A DNA stretch of 64,000 bases from Lunularia cruciata (lineage: Eukaryota; Streptophyta; Marchantiopsida; Lunulariales; Lunulariaceae). Positions 44,117 to 55,722 of this stretch are shown here, piece after piece (the first letter of the stretch is position 1; every line of letters starts with the position of its first letter). The DNA lies in NCBI GenBank assembly GCA_948567375.1, contig OX419757.1, positions 61,132,001 through 61,196,000 of the forward strand, in the 5' to 3' direction. The notes under the pieces are model-generated. The model saw nothing but the letters and a program-made list of their open reading frames with translations. It made no database searches and was not told where the DNA came from. Made by a program: the position numbers and the translations under genes.

Positions 44117-47100
44117 CAAATATTACTTTTGCGGTAATCGGGTAAGTAAAGTTTGTTCTCGCAGAGATACAAGTCAGAAATGTCCAAATACAAAGCAAAG
44201 TAACAATTTCAATTCTTCTTGAGTTCTTCTTTAGTCTCTCAGGTAGAAACCACACCCAAAAGAGAGCAACAAGCACTGACTCGTAGTTTTGTCACAAATT
44301 AACACACCTTAATCACAACTCCACCAAATCTTTCCAAACAATCTTGATTGTGATGATTCAGGCTCTCCCAAAAATGGCACTTCACTGCAAAACGACTTTG
44401 CCTCAGAATTGTGTTCCACCCCCCCACTGAAGGCACAGCTTCCTTGATTGAAATTGCTTCACATCAACCTCGCACTGCACTCACAAATACAGAATACTAC
44501 CAACACTACAATTCCTCTCAGATCTGTCAAGGCATTGCTTCGATTGCACTTCACTCAAGATCAAACACACAGAATGAAGATCAAGGCTGTGGAATCCACC
44601 ATCCAACAAGCACACTGACTTGCACTTCAAATTTCTTCACACACTCACAAACACAATTACAAAGTTGATACTCGGAATCAAGCTCAAGCGATGAGCAGTG
44701 CTTCACAGCACTTTGCTTTATCTATTCTCAGAAATTATGAGCACTGAACAACATGATATTGCAAATGCCACTCTTAAATAGTGAAGCAATTGACAATTCT
44801 AACAACTATACCGTTCTATAACAACTTTTCTAACCTGTAGATCCAAAATGACAATGCATCTATTCATATTTGCCTCTTCATATCTCAAAACTGTTACTAA
44901 TCCGATCCAATGTCTACTTCATCATTTGCTTTCAAACCCGAACCCGAAGTAAATTTACTTTGTACTACACTGTCCGTGGGTTTCATATCTTCTACTTCTT
45001 CTACCAGATCCAGCAATTCTCTTTCCTGATCTGAAATTGCACTAGTGGGTAGCCCTTCTAAACCTTCATCTCTTGACCCACTCTTCTCTAATGTCTCCGA
45101 TGGTAACTCTAAAGACATCTGCACTCCTATGTTATCTACTACGGGTTTGGCTCTAACATCTTTCCAAATTTTTTCTATCTCCAATTTTACTAAGTCTAAT
45201 CTAATCAAAATATTGTCTTCTACTTCTAAGATTTTCCTATCTACACAAGTCTAGAGACTTATCAGCAGCGCGTTCAAATCGGTATCTTTTGCCAGTCTTC
45301 GCCTCGTCTCCTGCACCAACAATTTCAACTCGTGCAGCCACGTTTCTTCAATTTGAACACTGGCCTCTGTACTCAGCATCGCATTCATTCTGAGGACTAT
45401 CTCTTTCAACGGCTCCAATCGCATCTTCCTTTCTCACTCTCGATCTGCAAGCCAATCCTCCCTGTACATTGCAAACTCTGCTTCAAACTCGGCTTTCACT
45501 GTTTCCTTCTCCTTCTGTACAACCTTCTCCTCCTGATTACGAAGTAACTCTTGTTATCTCTCTTCTTCCATATATCGTGCTGCTAACTCTCTTTGCCAGA
45601 GTTGCTTCTTCTCCTCTACACTCCATCACCCTATCGAGCTCTTGATCCTTTGCTGCTACTCTCGCCATAGCATGGATAAGTTCTACTCTTGAATCAGCAA
45701 ACTACTACTTCAAGATCTCATATTTGGCTACTTGTCTTTCCCTTACTATGTCACTCTTCTTAATGAGCTCTTCTTGATATCTCACTTCTCTCTTCAGGTC
45801 TTCAATTACCTGAGTCCTCACTACTGCCTCCGCTCGCAGTACTTCACTTTCCTCCTCTCCTCGGGTTATGATTTTCTTCAACTCCGAGTTCTCTTCTTCT
45901 AACCGCACTAAAACCTGCAACACAATCTTCACCTCCGGACACTTTGATTGCATCTACTTCTTCTTGTGTTCTAACTTCACCAATAGAGGACACACCACCT
46001 CCCTCAAATACTCGACTCCATTGCTTGCTACTACCTCCTCTTGTGTAGCAACTTCTCTTCGTACTTTGTGTTCATCCGATACTTGCCTTCTTCTCTGCAA
46101 TCTTTGTATCGGAATGGACACCTCGCTTCTCGAGCTTTCATTTGCTTCTTCTTTCACGTTACTCGGACTTGCATCGCTCTTTGCCTTCCGTCTCAAGCAA
46201 ACTCCCCTCTGAACTGCGATCTTCTTCTCTTCGGCCTTGGGTACCTCATCTTCCAACTTCGTGTTGTCCTCGGCCTTGGTCTTTGCCTGCACTTCTTCTT
46301 CCTCCTCTACAGTAGCTGGCCTTGATGTCATTTCTCCTCCTTCATCGTGTGTTGCTACTCGTATCTCCACTCTGTAGCGTTAGCTCAGGCTCCTCCTTGT
46401 GTTCTGAGTCTTTGGTCTTGCACTCGGCTTCACCTTCTGAGTCTTCATCTTCCGACTCGATCACCACCATGCCTCACCTCGGGTTTCCTCTTCTTGTCTT
46501 CCAAGGTTTCATCTTGTCTTCGGCTTTGCCCTGCCAACTTTGCTTCTTTGATTTTGGAGTACTTACTTCTATCTCCACATTCTTCCCCGTCTTCTTGTAG
46601 TACTCGTCAGTGCTTCTGATTTGTAAGATGTACTGTTGCTCCTCTACATCGACTTCCCTTCTCAAATCAGGATGGAAATGCGACACCATCCTACTGCGCT
46701 TCGCTAAGTTCAGCAAATTCAACCCAAGGTAGAAATGAGCTACAAATGGCACGATGTAATGTGGAGGCAATTTATCCCGTAGATTCCACACCATTTGTTG
46801 CGTTCTCCCATGGAAACACCTCACCCAATTAATTGGTTCTCCTACAAACAATTTGTGAAAGAACACCGCTTGGTGTTTCATCACATAGGTTGTTCTCTCC
46901 GGCTTCAAGATTGCTATCAGAGCACTCACAATTCTCCTCTTGACAGGATCTTTGTAACTCTCCGCTTTGTACCCATTCTTTATTCGCTTTGACGAGAATG
47001 CATCCCTCACTTCTTGGGTTTCCTTGGCTATCTCTCCCTTCCCCAAGAACATGGCACCCTGCTCCATGCCTGCTTCCTTCCCGAGTACTAATTTCCAATC

Positions 47101-47894
47101 CGACTCTGTCTAGCAAGCTGGATTTCCTCTCTTCTCTTCTTCCTCGGGTCCATCGAGACACTTACTCTCGATGATCTCAGTCATGAAACCCGGAAAACTA
47201 ACATTCTAGTTCCATGCCAAGAATGTAATCCAAAGTCGGCTCAAGACTTCTATTCTTACGATTACATCTAACCTCCAAATCGCATGATTCCTCATTGTGA
47301 ATTCGGAGTTCTTCTTTCCTCCTCCCATCTCTCTTGCTTTCTCACTGTCTCTCGGTTTCACTCTTGCGACTTCTCCCTTACACACTAGCACGTCGCCAAC
47401 TCTATTTCCCTTCCCACGATCACCTGCATGATGACTTCTCAATGGCAAAGGAAAATTGCTCGACATTGCTTCATTGTGAGCTCAATTTTTATAGAGTTGC
47501 GCTTTCTTTGTCTCTCTTCACTTCAAGTTTCTACTGAGAAATCACACCTCCTGCATGCACCTGTCACTGTCAATCATACTTTGCGCGTATGGGCTGCCCA
47601 TTTTTGAACGGTCCCTTCTTGACTTTCTTGCCCCGACAAAAGGTTGTTAGAGAGACTTTGCTTTGGGTTGAGCTCCTCCCGGTACGAAGACTCCTTACTT
47701 CGGGTTGTATGCTAACAGGGCATTTCCGAGTACTTTGCCTTATGACCTGAAGTCACTTTACTTTGGGTTTCATCCCAAAGACTCTTTTCTTTGCCTTCTT
47801 TGGCCATACAGGCGCAATCCAACTTCTCTAATCCAACTTCTCTATACACTTCTTCTTCTTTATTTTGAAAAAAACAAAAAATGTGGGCACCACA
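44117..47894 (-). repeat. 5' LTR of E2, long (ORF-carrying) type
   Basis: 3,778 bp on the minus strand, from TGTGGTGCCCACA (ending at 47894) to ATATTTG at 44117, where the terminal bases are lost. In order it has about 430 bp upstream sequence, a TATA-like CTATAAAAA (about 47497-47489), frames alpha and beta, a TATTTAAG box (about 44780-44772) and the conserved tail. Confidence 0.88.
44897..47466 (-). pseudogene. LTR-encoded unit (alpha + beta) of E2, best N-terminal half
   Basis: Alpha: ATG at 47466 (MSSNFPLPLRS) to TAG at 47208-47206, 86 codons with no internal stop, containing GGGKKNSEF and WRLDVIVRIEVLSRLWITFL. Beta: ATG at 47184, exactly 21 nt after that stop, to about 44897. Open pieces include 47067-46474 (197 codons: KPERTTYVMKHQAVFFHKLF, PPHYIVPFVAHFYLGLNLL, SHFHPDLRREVDVEEQQY) and 46370-45705 (acidic then coiled coil). 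The tail (45208-44897) ends EVDIGSD. The KPERTTY...INW pattern faintly recalls the putative plant transposon protein domain of Athila-like elements; this is a weak guess. A few stops block a full product. Confidence 0.78.
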
Positions 47895-49423
47895 GAAAGG
47901 TATGGTAGTAATCACGTTGTCGGAAGAAGACTCGGAAGGCAAAGCCGAGTGCAAGTCCAAAGACTTAGAACACAAGGAAGAACCCGAGCTCACACTATAG
48001 AGTGAAGACACGAGTAGTGACAGTGACGAAGGCGGGGAGATGACGTCGATACCCACAGCAGAAGAAGATGTCAGGATTGAGCTCGAGGAGGAAGGTAACG
48101 TGCAATTAGAAGACAAAGTGCCAGAGTAGGAGGAGAGGAGAGTTACCATTCAAAGAGGAGTTCGGTCCAAGCAAAAGGCAAAGTGTGAAGTGGGTCTGAG
48201 CAAGGTAAGGGAAGAGGAGAATGCCAGCTCGGGGAGTGAAGCATCTATTTTGATACAACAATTGCAGCAAAGAAGGCAAGTATCAAGAGAAGAAGAGGTG
48301 AAGAAGGAGATCACTCCAAAAGACAAAGTAGTTGTGTGTGATGGAGTGGAGTACCTACGCAAAGTTGTGTGTCCTCTGTTGGTGAAATTGGAACACAAGA
48401 AGAAAGAGATGCAGTCAAAGTGTCCGGAGGTGAAGCCTGTCCGGAGGTGTTGCAGGTGTTAGCCCGATTGGAAGAAGAGAACTCAGAATTGAACACGAGT
48501 ATAATCCAAGGAGAGGAGGAACGGGAGGTACTATGAGTAGAGGTAGTAGTACAGAATCAAGTGAGAGAGAACTTGAGGAGAGAAGCAAGGAATCAAGAGG
48601 AACTTGTGAAGCAAAGTGACATAGCAAGGGAGAGACAAGTAGCTGAGAATGAGATCTTGAAGCAGCAGTTTGTTGATTCAAGATTAGAGATTATCCATGC
48701 TATGGCAAGAATAGCCAAGAAGGAACAAGAGCTCGATAGGGTGATGGAGAGTGTAGAAGAGAAGAAGCAACTGTGGCAACAAGAGTTGGCAGTGAGATAT
48801 AGAGAAGAAGAGAGGTTTAGAGAGTTACTTCATAATCAGGAGGAGAAAATTGTACAGAAGGAAAAGGAGAAGGAAGTTGTGAAAGCCGAGTTTGAGGCAG
48901 AATTGGCAATGTACCAAGAGGATTGGCTTGCAGATTGGGAACGAGAGAGAAAGATGAGACTGGAGCCATTGAAGGAGATTGTAATTAGGATGAACGGGAT
49001 GTTGAGTACAAAGGCTAGTGTGCGTATTGAGGAGATGAGGCTGCACAAGTTGAAGTTGTTGGTGAAAGAGACGTGGAGGAGGAGACATGCAAAGAACACC
49101 GATTTGAATGTGTTGTTGATTAGTCTCAGAACTCGTGTAGATAGGAAGATATTGGAGGTAGAAGACAATATCACAATTCGATTACACCTAGTAAAATTGG
49201 AAATAGATAAACTTTGGAAAGATGTTAGAGCAAAACTTGAAGTAGATGAAGTAGGAGTACAAATGTCCTTGGAGTAACCATTGGAGACATTAGAGAAGAG
49301 TAGGTCGGGAGATAAGGAGTTAGTAGATTACCCACTAGTGAGATTTCAGATCAGGAAAGAGAACTCTTAGATTTGGTAGAAGATGTAGGAGTTATGAAAC
49401 CAAAGGAAAGAATAGTAGGAAGG
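47895..49423 (+). repeat. Family A LTR fragment, plus orientation, right half, with frame beta
   Basis: It matches the solo LTR at 56436-57950. It carries the acidic middle and the coiled-coil half of frame beta. 48190-48462 and 48561-49277 are open (238 codons in the latter: SDIARERQVAENEILKQQF, DRVMESVEEKKQLW). A short local duplication of a GTCCGGAGGTG unit at about 48420-48447 shifts the frame between them. It ends at about 49423 against family B sequence. Its left half is probably 37026-38205. Confidence 0.75.
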
Positions 49424-49921
49424 GTATACTTTTTGACTTTACTTGACTTTTAGCCTAGTAACTTGAGTTACTCCAATAATTAGTAACTTTGGTGCGTCAC
49501 TATTTCATAAGTATATAAACAAGGGGTGACAAGGTACTCATCATCCTTTCATTTGCAACTATCTCTCTCTCATTGAGTTCTCTAGTGAGCAATGTCTTGA
49601 GTCTTGGAGTGTTAGCCTTGGAGGAGTATGATGGAGTTGGGGTTCCTTGCCTTCTTAGTCTATGGTGCACTACCATAATAGCCATCAAAGGTTCATCCTG
49701 AGTGAGAGATATACTAGCTCACATTTTTGGTTCCATAATTGGGACCTCTCTAAAAGGCAAGATAATGTTCCACGTACAATTCTATATAAGATAGAAGGAG
49801 GCTATGAGAGCTCACTTGGAGAGAACTTGAGGGGAGGAGAGGGCTGAACTTTTGTTAGAGAATTTGGACCCATTTTTATACACTATAGTTCATTATGATA
49901 TATATGAGGTGATTTTGTACA
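49424..49921 (+). mobile_element. Family B fragment (partial 5' LTR plus leader)
   Basis: The last 300 bp of a B LTR (49424-49723, ending AGCTCACA) are followed by TTTTTGGTTCC and GGGACC of the primer site, then the leader with the MFHVQFYIR start. It ends at GATTTTGTACA where a family A LTR begins. The first 390 bp of the LTR and all gag-pol are absent. The leader is clearly alignable with B1 at 29199-29000. Confidence 0.85.
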
Positions 49922-50902
49922 TGTGGTACCCATATTTTTGTTATTTTTTCTCAATTTTGAAGAACAAGTATACAGAGAAGTCAAATTGCACCTATATCGC
50001 CAAAGAAGGCAAAGAAAAGTGTCTTTGGGATGTAACCTGAGGCAACTTGACTTTGGGTCATAAGGTGAGGTACTCGGAATCGCCCTATGAGCATACAACC
50101 CAAAGTAAGGAGTCTTCGTATCGGGGGTGCTCAACCCGGGGCGAGGACAATGTAACAACTTTCCTTTGGGACAAGACATTCAAGAAAGTACCATTCAAAA
50201 ACGGTGTTCATATGCATGAAGGACACTTGATAATGATAGGAGGTGTGATTTCTTGGTAGAAACTCAAATTGAAGAAAGACAAAGAAGGCACAACTCTATA
50301 AAAATCAGGCTAAAGACAAATTGATGACAAGCAATTTCCCATCGCCATTAAGAAGTTGTCTTGCAGGAGATTGTAGGAAGGGAAGTGTAGTTGAAGAGGC
50401 GCTGGTGTGTTGAGAGGAAGTCAAGAGAGTTAATCTAGGAATCAGTAGGAAGAATAGTCTCCAGCATAGAGTGGAAGAGAGAGAGATGGGAGGTGGGAAG
50501 AAGAACTCCAAATTCGTAGTGAGAAATCATGCAATTCGGAGGTTAGATGTGATGCAATTTGGAAGTTGTGCCTTCAGTGGAGGGGTAGAACACAATTCTG
50601 AGGTGAAGTTGTTTTGCAGTGAAGTGCCATTTTTGGGAGAGCCTGAATTATCACAATCAAGATTGTTTGGAAAAATTTGATGGAGTTGTGATTAAGTGTG
50701 ACAAATTGTCATGACGAGATTGCGAATCAATGCTTGTTACTCTCTTCTGGGTGTGGTTTCTACCTAAGAGATTAAAGACACAACCAAGAAGACTACATTG
50801 TTACTGTTTGCTTTGTATTTGGAAATTTCTCACTAGAATCTCTACGAGAACAAACTTTACTTACCTGATTACCGCAAAAGTGATATTTGTCGGGTTGTCA
50901 CA
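49922..50902 (+). repeat. Family A LTR with internal 2.8-kb deletion
   Basis: It has proper ends, TGTGGTACCC and GGGTTGTCACA, but only 981 bp. It includes the upstream part, a TATA-like CTATAAAAA (about 50296), and frame alpha from ATG at 50324 (MTSNFPS type) to about 50558. It then jumps to the tail near TTGGAAGTTGTGCC, deleting all of beta. The flanks GTACA and TATCT do not form a duplication. Confidence 0.82.
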
Positions 50903-50969
50903 TATCTCTATAGGAACAAACTTTACTTACCCAATTACCACAAAAGTAATATTTTTGGGTTCTCATAGA
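50903..50969 (+). repeat. Second family A LTR tail, 67 bp
   Basis: It repeats the last 65 bp or so of the LTR (AACAAACTTTACTTACC block to GGGTTCTCATA) directly after a complete LTR end, then joins pol. It marks a recombination or deletion junction, since no primer site or gag follows. Confidence 0.75.
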
Positions 50970-52788
50970 TGTCCCTTTCCATGAATATGTGGACACTTTA
51001 TCCATGGCAATTGGAGTAGTCTTGACTCAGAAGGATGAGAAGAAGAAGGACTATCCAGTTTATTATACCAACCGGCAACTTTCAATTGTAGAAAAGAACT
51101 ATTTGACGACTAAAAGAGAAGCACTTGGAATGGTGTCTGCCTAAAAGAAGTTTCACCACTATTTTTTGGGATACAAGTTTGTCTTCCATGTGGACCATTA
51201 TGCTTTGCAACATTTGGTGAAGAAGGTGGACTTGTCTGGGCAAAATGCAAGATGGATCTTGTTGTTACAAGAATTCACATACACTATACAAGTAAGGAAG
51301 AGAGCTTTGCATTCAAATGTGGACTTCCTATCAAGGTTGGAGACTCAAGATCAGGATCATGAAGTCAACAATCAGTTTCTTGATGAAGAATTGTATCAAG
51401 TGATTACAATGCAAAGTACAAGAGATGTGGCTAAATGTCTACTTGCAAGTGTCCTTAGAAATTGGACCTTGAGTAAAGTGCAGTCTTCATGGAAAATGGG
51501 ACCATACGGGCTGAAGCACAAAATTTTATTTAAAGTGGATGAAGACAAAGTACTTTGGAGATGCTTGGAAACATATGAAGTCAAAGTAGTAAGTGAGTTC
51601 TTACACTCAAAAGCATCAAGAAGACACTATGTCCTAAAGAATACATTAACAAAAAATTTGTCATTGAGGTATTGGTCCCGAGGCATCGTCGAGCCAATCC
51701 CATATATGAGCGACTGCTGTACATCCCAAAAATTTTGGTGGCCTACAATGTACAAGGATACTCAAGCCCATATCCAAAGTTGTGATGCCTATCAAAGAAC
51801 ATGGAAGCAGATAGCTACTTCTTAGTGGTCTTTGAGACCAATTTTGCCATTGGTCCCATTTGAGAAATTGGGAATTGATTTTTGTGTCTTATTCAACTAG
51901 TGACTCAATTCACAAGGAAGAGATACATCTTAGTGTAAATTGATTATTGGTTGAAGATGAGCCAACTCAGCAAGATGATGTGGCATCATGAAATGATCCT
52001 TTGAATAGAAATTTAGCAACTATTTGCTGATTTTTTTGTTCTAAAGATCATATGTCCTTTGGAATTGGTCAATGATCAAGGGACTCACTTTTGAACTCAC
52101 TTGTGGAGGCATAAACCAAGTACTTCCAAATCAGACATCAAAAGATGATGCCTTACAACCCAAAAGCAAATGGACTAATGGAAAAGATGAATGTGTTATT
52201 ATGTATAATTTTGAACAAGGTGATTGTCAATTATGCCTATGATTAGGACACAAAGCTACATGTAGCTTTGTGGGCATATAGAACTACCAAAAAGATTACA
52301 ACCAAGCAAACTCCATATTTCTTGAATACAGCTTGCATCCTATACTACCAATTGAATTTGAAGTACCATCATATTGGATCCTTTGTGAGGAATGATTGTT
52401 GGAGGAAGAAAGTTAGGATCTTTGGATTCATCAACTAAATTGGTTAGAAGAGAAAAGAGATGATGCAATGCAAACCACAAAGGAAATACAAGATCATCGT
52501 AAAGTCAAGCATGATAAGCAAATAAACCTTGTTGTTGATCAAGAAGGAGATTTGATGCTATTATATGACAATCACCAAATATTTTTTCCAAGCAAGCTGC
52601 ACTTATGCTAGATGGAGCCCTATCATATCATTCACAATTATGACAATAACTCCTTTCAACTTGCATACTTGGATGGCAATCCTCTTGCCACTTGAGTAAA
52701 TGAGTGGAAGATATCAAAATATTGGCCTATGAACTTGGGCTTGTACAAAGAAGTCAAAGTTGATGTTTGTTGGGATGCTCATATTTGA
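50970..52788 (+). pseudogene. E3 pol remnant (RNase H and integrase)
   Basis: Plus-strand family A pol starting inside RNase H (EYVDTLSMAIGVVLTQ, then YYTNRQLSIVEKNY). 51166-51825 is open and covers the rest of RNase H and the integrase zinc finger (YALQHLVKKVDLSG, WWPTMYKDTQAHIQSCDAYQ, with the third ligand context altered). An insert of about 60 bp lies at 51676-51736. The core and C-terminus (51840-52788) are full of stops and end VCWDAHI, followed by the purine tract GAAGAAGGAAGTA (52787-52799). Gag, protease and RT are deleted. Confidence 0.82.
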
Positions 52789-55001
52789 AGAAGGAAGTAT
52801 GTAGTACCCACATTTTTTGTTTTTGACAAGTTTTAAAGAAGGAGTGTATTGTGGAAACCAAATTGCAGCCAAATGAAGAAGAAAAGAGGAGAATTGTGTG
52901 TTTGAATTAGACCCAAAGAAGTTGACTTTGGGTTAGAGAAGGAAGACTTAGATTGGACTTACACAATGGTAGACCTAAAGTTGGGAACTTTGTATTGAGA
53001 GGCTCAACCCAATCCAAAGAAGTTGTAACAACTTTTCCTTTGGGTCACACTAGTCAAGAAGATACAAGTGAAGAAACAAAAGAGCTGTGAGAAGGATAAT
53101 TTGAGAGTGACATGAAACAAAAATGTAGAAGCTATGAGTGTTGATTTCAAATTGATTGAAGAATGACTCTATTTTGAGACACTATAAATTAAGACTTTTC
53201 CAAGGGAAATTAGAAATCTCAAGATGATGTATTGTTCCTCTTAGTAGTTATCTTGAAGGAATGTGAGTCTCAAAGCCAAACAAGAGTTTAATTTTCCAAA
53301 GTCCAAAGGGAGTTAAAATCACTTTTCTAGGAGAGGAGATAGTGTTCAAATGGCCTAGAGTTTGTGACCATATGATGGCAAGGAAAGGCTATAAGAAGAG
53401 CTCCTCACTTGCAATGAGTAGTCTTACAATTTGGATGTTAGATGTAGTGGCACGGATCAAAGTCATGCATAGACTTTGGATTCCATTTTGGCCTAGAACT
53501 AGAACTTGAGTTTCCCAAGGTTCTTGATAGAAATAGCTGCCAACAATTGTGAGGATGGCCATGAAGTAGTGGGAAGAGAGGAAATCTGGCTTGATGGACA
53601 GAGTCGGATTGGAGGTTAGTCTTGGGAAAGGAAGTAGGGGATGCAGCCAAAGTTACCTTCTATCAAAAGTGTGATTCTTTGGAAGAAACTACAAAAGTGA
53701 GAAATTCCTTTAGCACTCCACGTACCAACAATGGTTACAAGGTGGATGCCTATTGGGACCTTATAAATTAAATTATGGTTAGGATGATGATGGAAATTTT
53801 CAAGCCCAAGTGAACCACATAAGTGATAATGAACTAGGCGGTATTTTGTCATCAAGTGTTCATAGGAGAGAAGGTGAATTGGGAAAAATGCTTTCACAAA
53901 AGGACAAGATAAATGATTGTTAGCCTGAGAATGGATATGCTACCTCACTACTTCATACAATTTTTAGCACATTTCTACCTAGGGTTAAACTTGCTGATGG
54001 CAGAGGAGAAATAAAGAATGGTCTTGCATTTCTACCCTAACCTACATTGAGAAGCGGATGAAGATGAGCAACATTATATCCTACAAATCCACGCAAGCAA
54101 TGAACACTTTGCTAAGATGAGACAAAAGAAGATTGTGGCAGCAACCATTCCAAAGGCAAAGAAGTGGACTAGACTTGGAGAAGTGGTGTCACCTATTCAG
54201 CCATAGAAGACAAGAAGGCTAAACCCGAGAGGCAGGTAGTGGTGATGGACCTATCTTTGGGACTAGAATCTAAAGGTGAGGTTGAATATAAGGGAGAAGA
54301 CTTAGAAGAGGAAGATGAACTCACTTTGTAGAGTAAGGAGTCAAGTGAAAGTGAAGGTGATCTCAAAGTCCAGCAGTCAATGGACAAAGTGGTTCTAGAA
54401 GAGGATGAGGAATTCCATGCGGTGATTGATCAAATGGAAGGAGGAGATGTCCCTTGTTTAGAATTGCCTATAGTGGAGATGGAAGAAGAGCAAGACAAAG
54501 AACCAAAGGTGGTGGTCCAAAAGGGAGTAAGATTTAGGAGAGGACTGCAAATTCAAGTTGAGTAAAGGAAGAAGAAAGCTCAAAAGAGATGACCTTGAAG
54601 ATACAAAGATAAAGACTTTGGGGTAAGGCACTAAAGGAAGATTCACCAATCAATGCCAAGTACAAAAACCAAGAGGACAAGATGCAATCATTTGATGAGG
54701 TAGAGTATTTATTGACAATCAATTGTCCTTTGTTGTTGCAGCTAACAAAGAAGTACGAGAAGATATATAAAGATCATCCGAAGGTGATAAATGAGTTGTA
54801 GGTGATGAAGTATCTTAGCAAAGAAGTGCAGGATTTGAAGGAGAAGTTGACCCAAAGAGAAAAATTTAAAGAAATTTGGGTGGATGTTGTACTTCCGAAG
54901 AAAACTTTAGAGAACTTGCATGAGAGTTTTGAGAAGCACATAAGAGATCTCAAATGTCAAGCCAAAGAATTGAAGAAACAAAAGGCATCATTTGAGAAGG
55001 T

Positions 55002-55006
55002 GAAGT
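55002..55006. repeat. Target-site duplication of the 3.9-kb solo LTR (TGAAG), left copy
   Basis: TGAAG before 55007 is repeated exactly at 58948-58952. The host coiled-coil frame reads on across the site. Confidence 0.92.
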
Positions 55007-55389
55007 GTGGTACCCACATTTTGTTTTTTTTCTCAATTTTGAAGAAGAAGTGTATATAGAAGTTGAATTGCGCCTATAAGGCCAAAGAAGGCAAAGAAAA
55101 AGTGTCCTTGGGATGTAACCCAAGGTAATGTGACTTTGGGTTATAAAGCAAGGTACTCGGAATTGCCTTGTTAGCATAAAACCCAAAGTAAGGAGTCTTC
55201 GTCTCAGAGGTGCTCAACTCGAGGCAAGGATAGTGTAACAACTTTCATTTGGGGCAAGACATTCAAGAAGGTACCCATAAAAAATGGCGGTCATACATGT
55301 GAAGGACACTTGACAGTGACATGAGCATGTAGGAGGTGTGATTTCTTGGTAGAAACTCAAATTGAAGAAAGAAGGAGAAACCGCAACTC

Positions 55390-55397
55390 TATATAAA
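55390..55397 (+). promoter_or_regulatory. TATA box upstream of LTR frame alpha
   Basis: TATATAAA lies 22 nt before the alpha ATG at 55420. Equivalent boxes precede alpha in other copies (CTATAAAAA at about 50296 and, minus strand, about 47490; CACTATAAAT at about 53187). The short spacing would leave almost no 5' untranslated region if transcription starts 25-30 nt downstream, so the first usable ATG is uncertain. Confidence 0.5.
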
Positions 55398-55419
55398 TTG
55401 GGCTAAAGACAAAGTGATG

Positions 55420-55701
55420 ACAAGCAATTTCCCATCGCCTTTAAGAAGTTGTCCTGCAAGAGATTGTGGGAAGGGAAGTGTAGTTGAAGATGCGTTGGTG
55501 TGTCAAGAGGAAGTCAAGAGAGTCAATCTGGGAATTAGTAGGAAGAATAGTCTTTAGCCCATAGTAGAAGAGAGAAAGATAGGGGGTGGGAAGAAGAATT
55601 CCAAATTCGTAGTGAGAAATCATGTGATTTGGAGATTAGATGTGATTGCAAGAATTGAAGTCTTAAGCAGGCTTTGGATCACATTCTTGGCATGGCACTA
55701 G
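55420..55701 (+). pseudogene. LTR frame alpha (type I)
   Basis: ATG MTSNFPSPLRS to TAG at 55699-55701 (93 codons), with one internal TAG near 55556. It contains GGGKKNSKFVVRNHVIWRLD and RIEVLSRLWITFLAWH. The basic and Trp/Leu-rich makeup is shared by E1, E2 and the 50324 copy. The function is unknown. The terminal stop position is conserved in all copies. Confidence 0.6.
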
Positions 55702-55722
55702 AATGTTAGCTTTCCATGGTTC

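Larger units (their letters stand above)
38206..47894 (-). mobile_element. E2: family A retrotransposon lacking its 3' end
   Basis: A minus-strand element with a long 5' LTR (44117-47894), a damaged primer site, gag, protease, RT/RNase H and integrase. It is cut within the integrase C-terminal region at about 38206, so the polypurine tract and 3' LTR are gone. It is the best preserved family A coding region here. It appears to have entered a plus-orientation family A LTR (halves at 37026-38205 and 47895-49423) before a deletion removed its 3' end. Confidence 0.85.
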
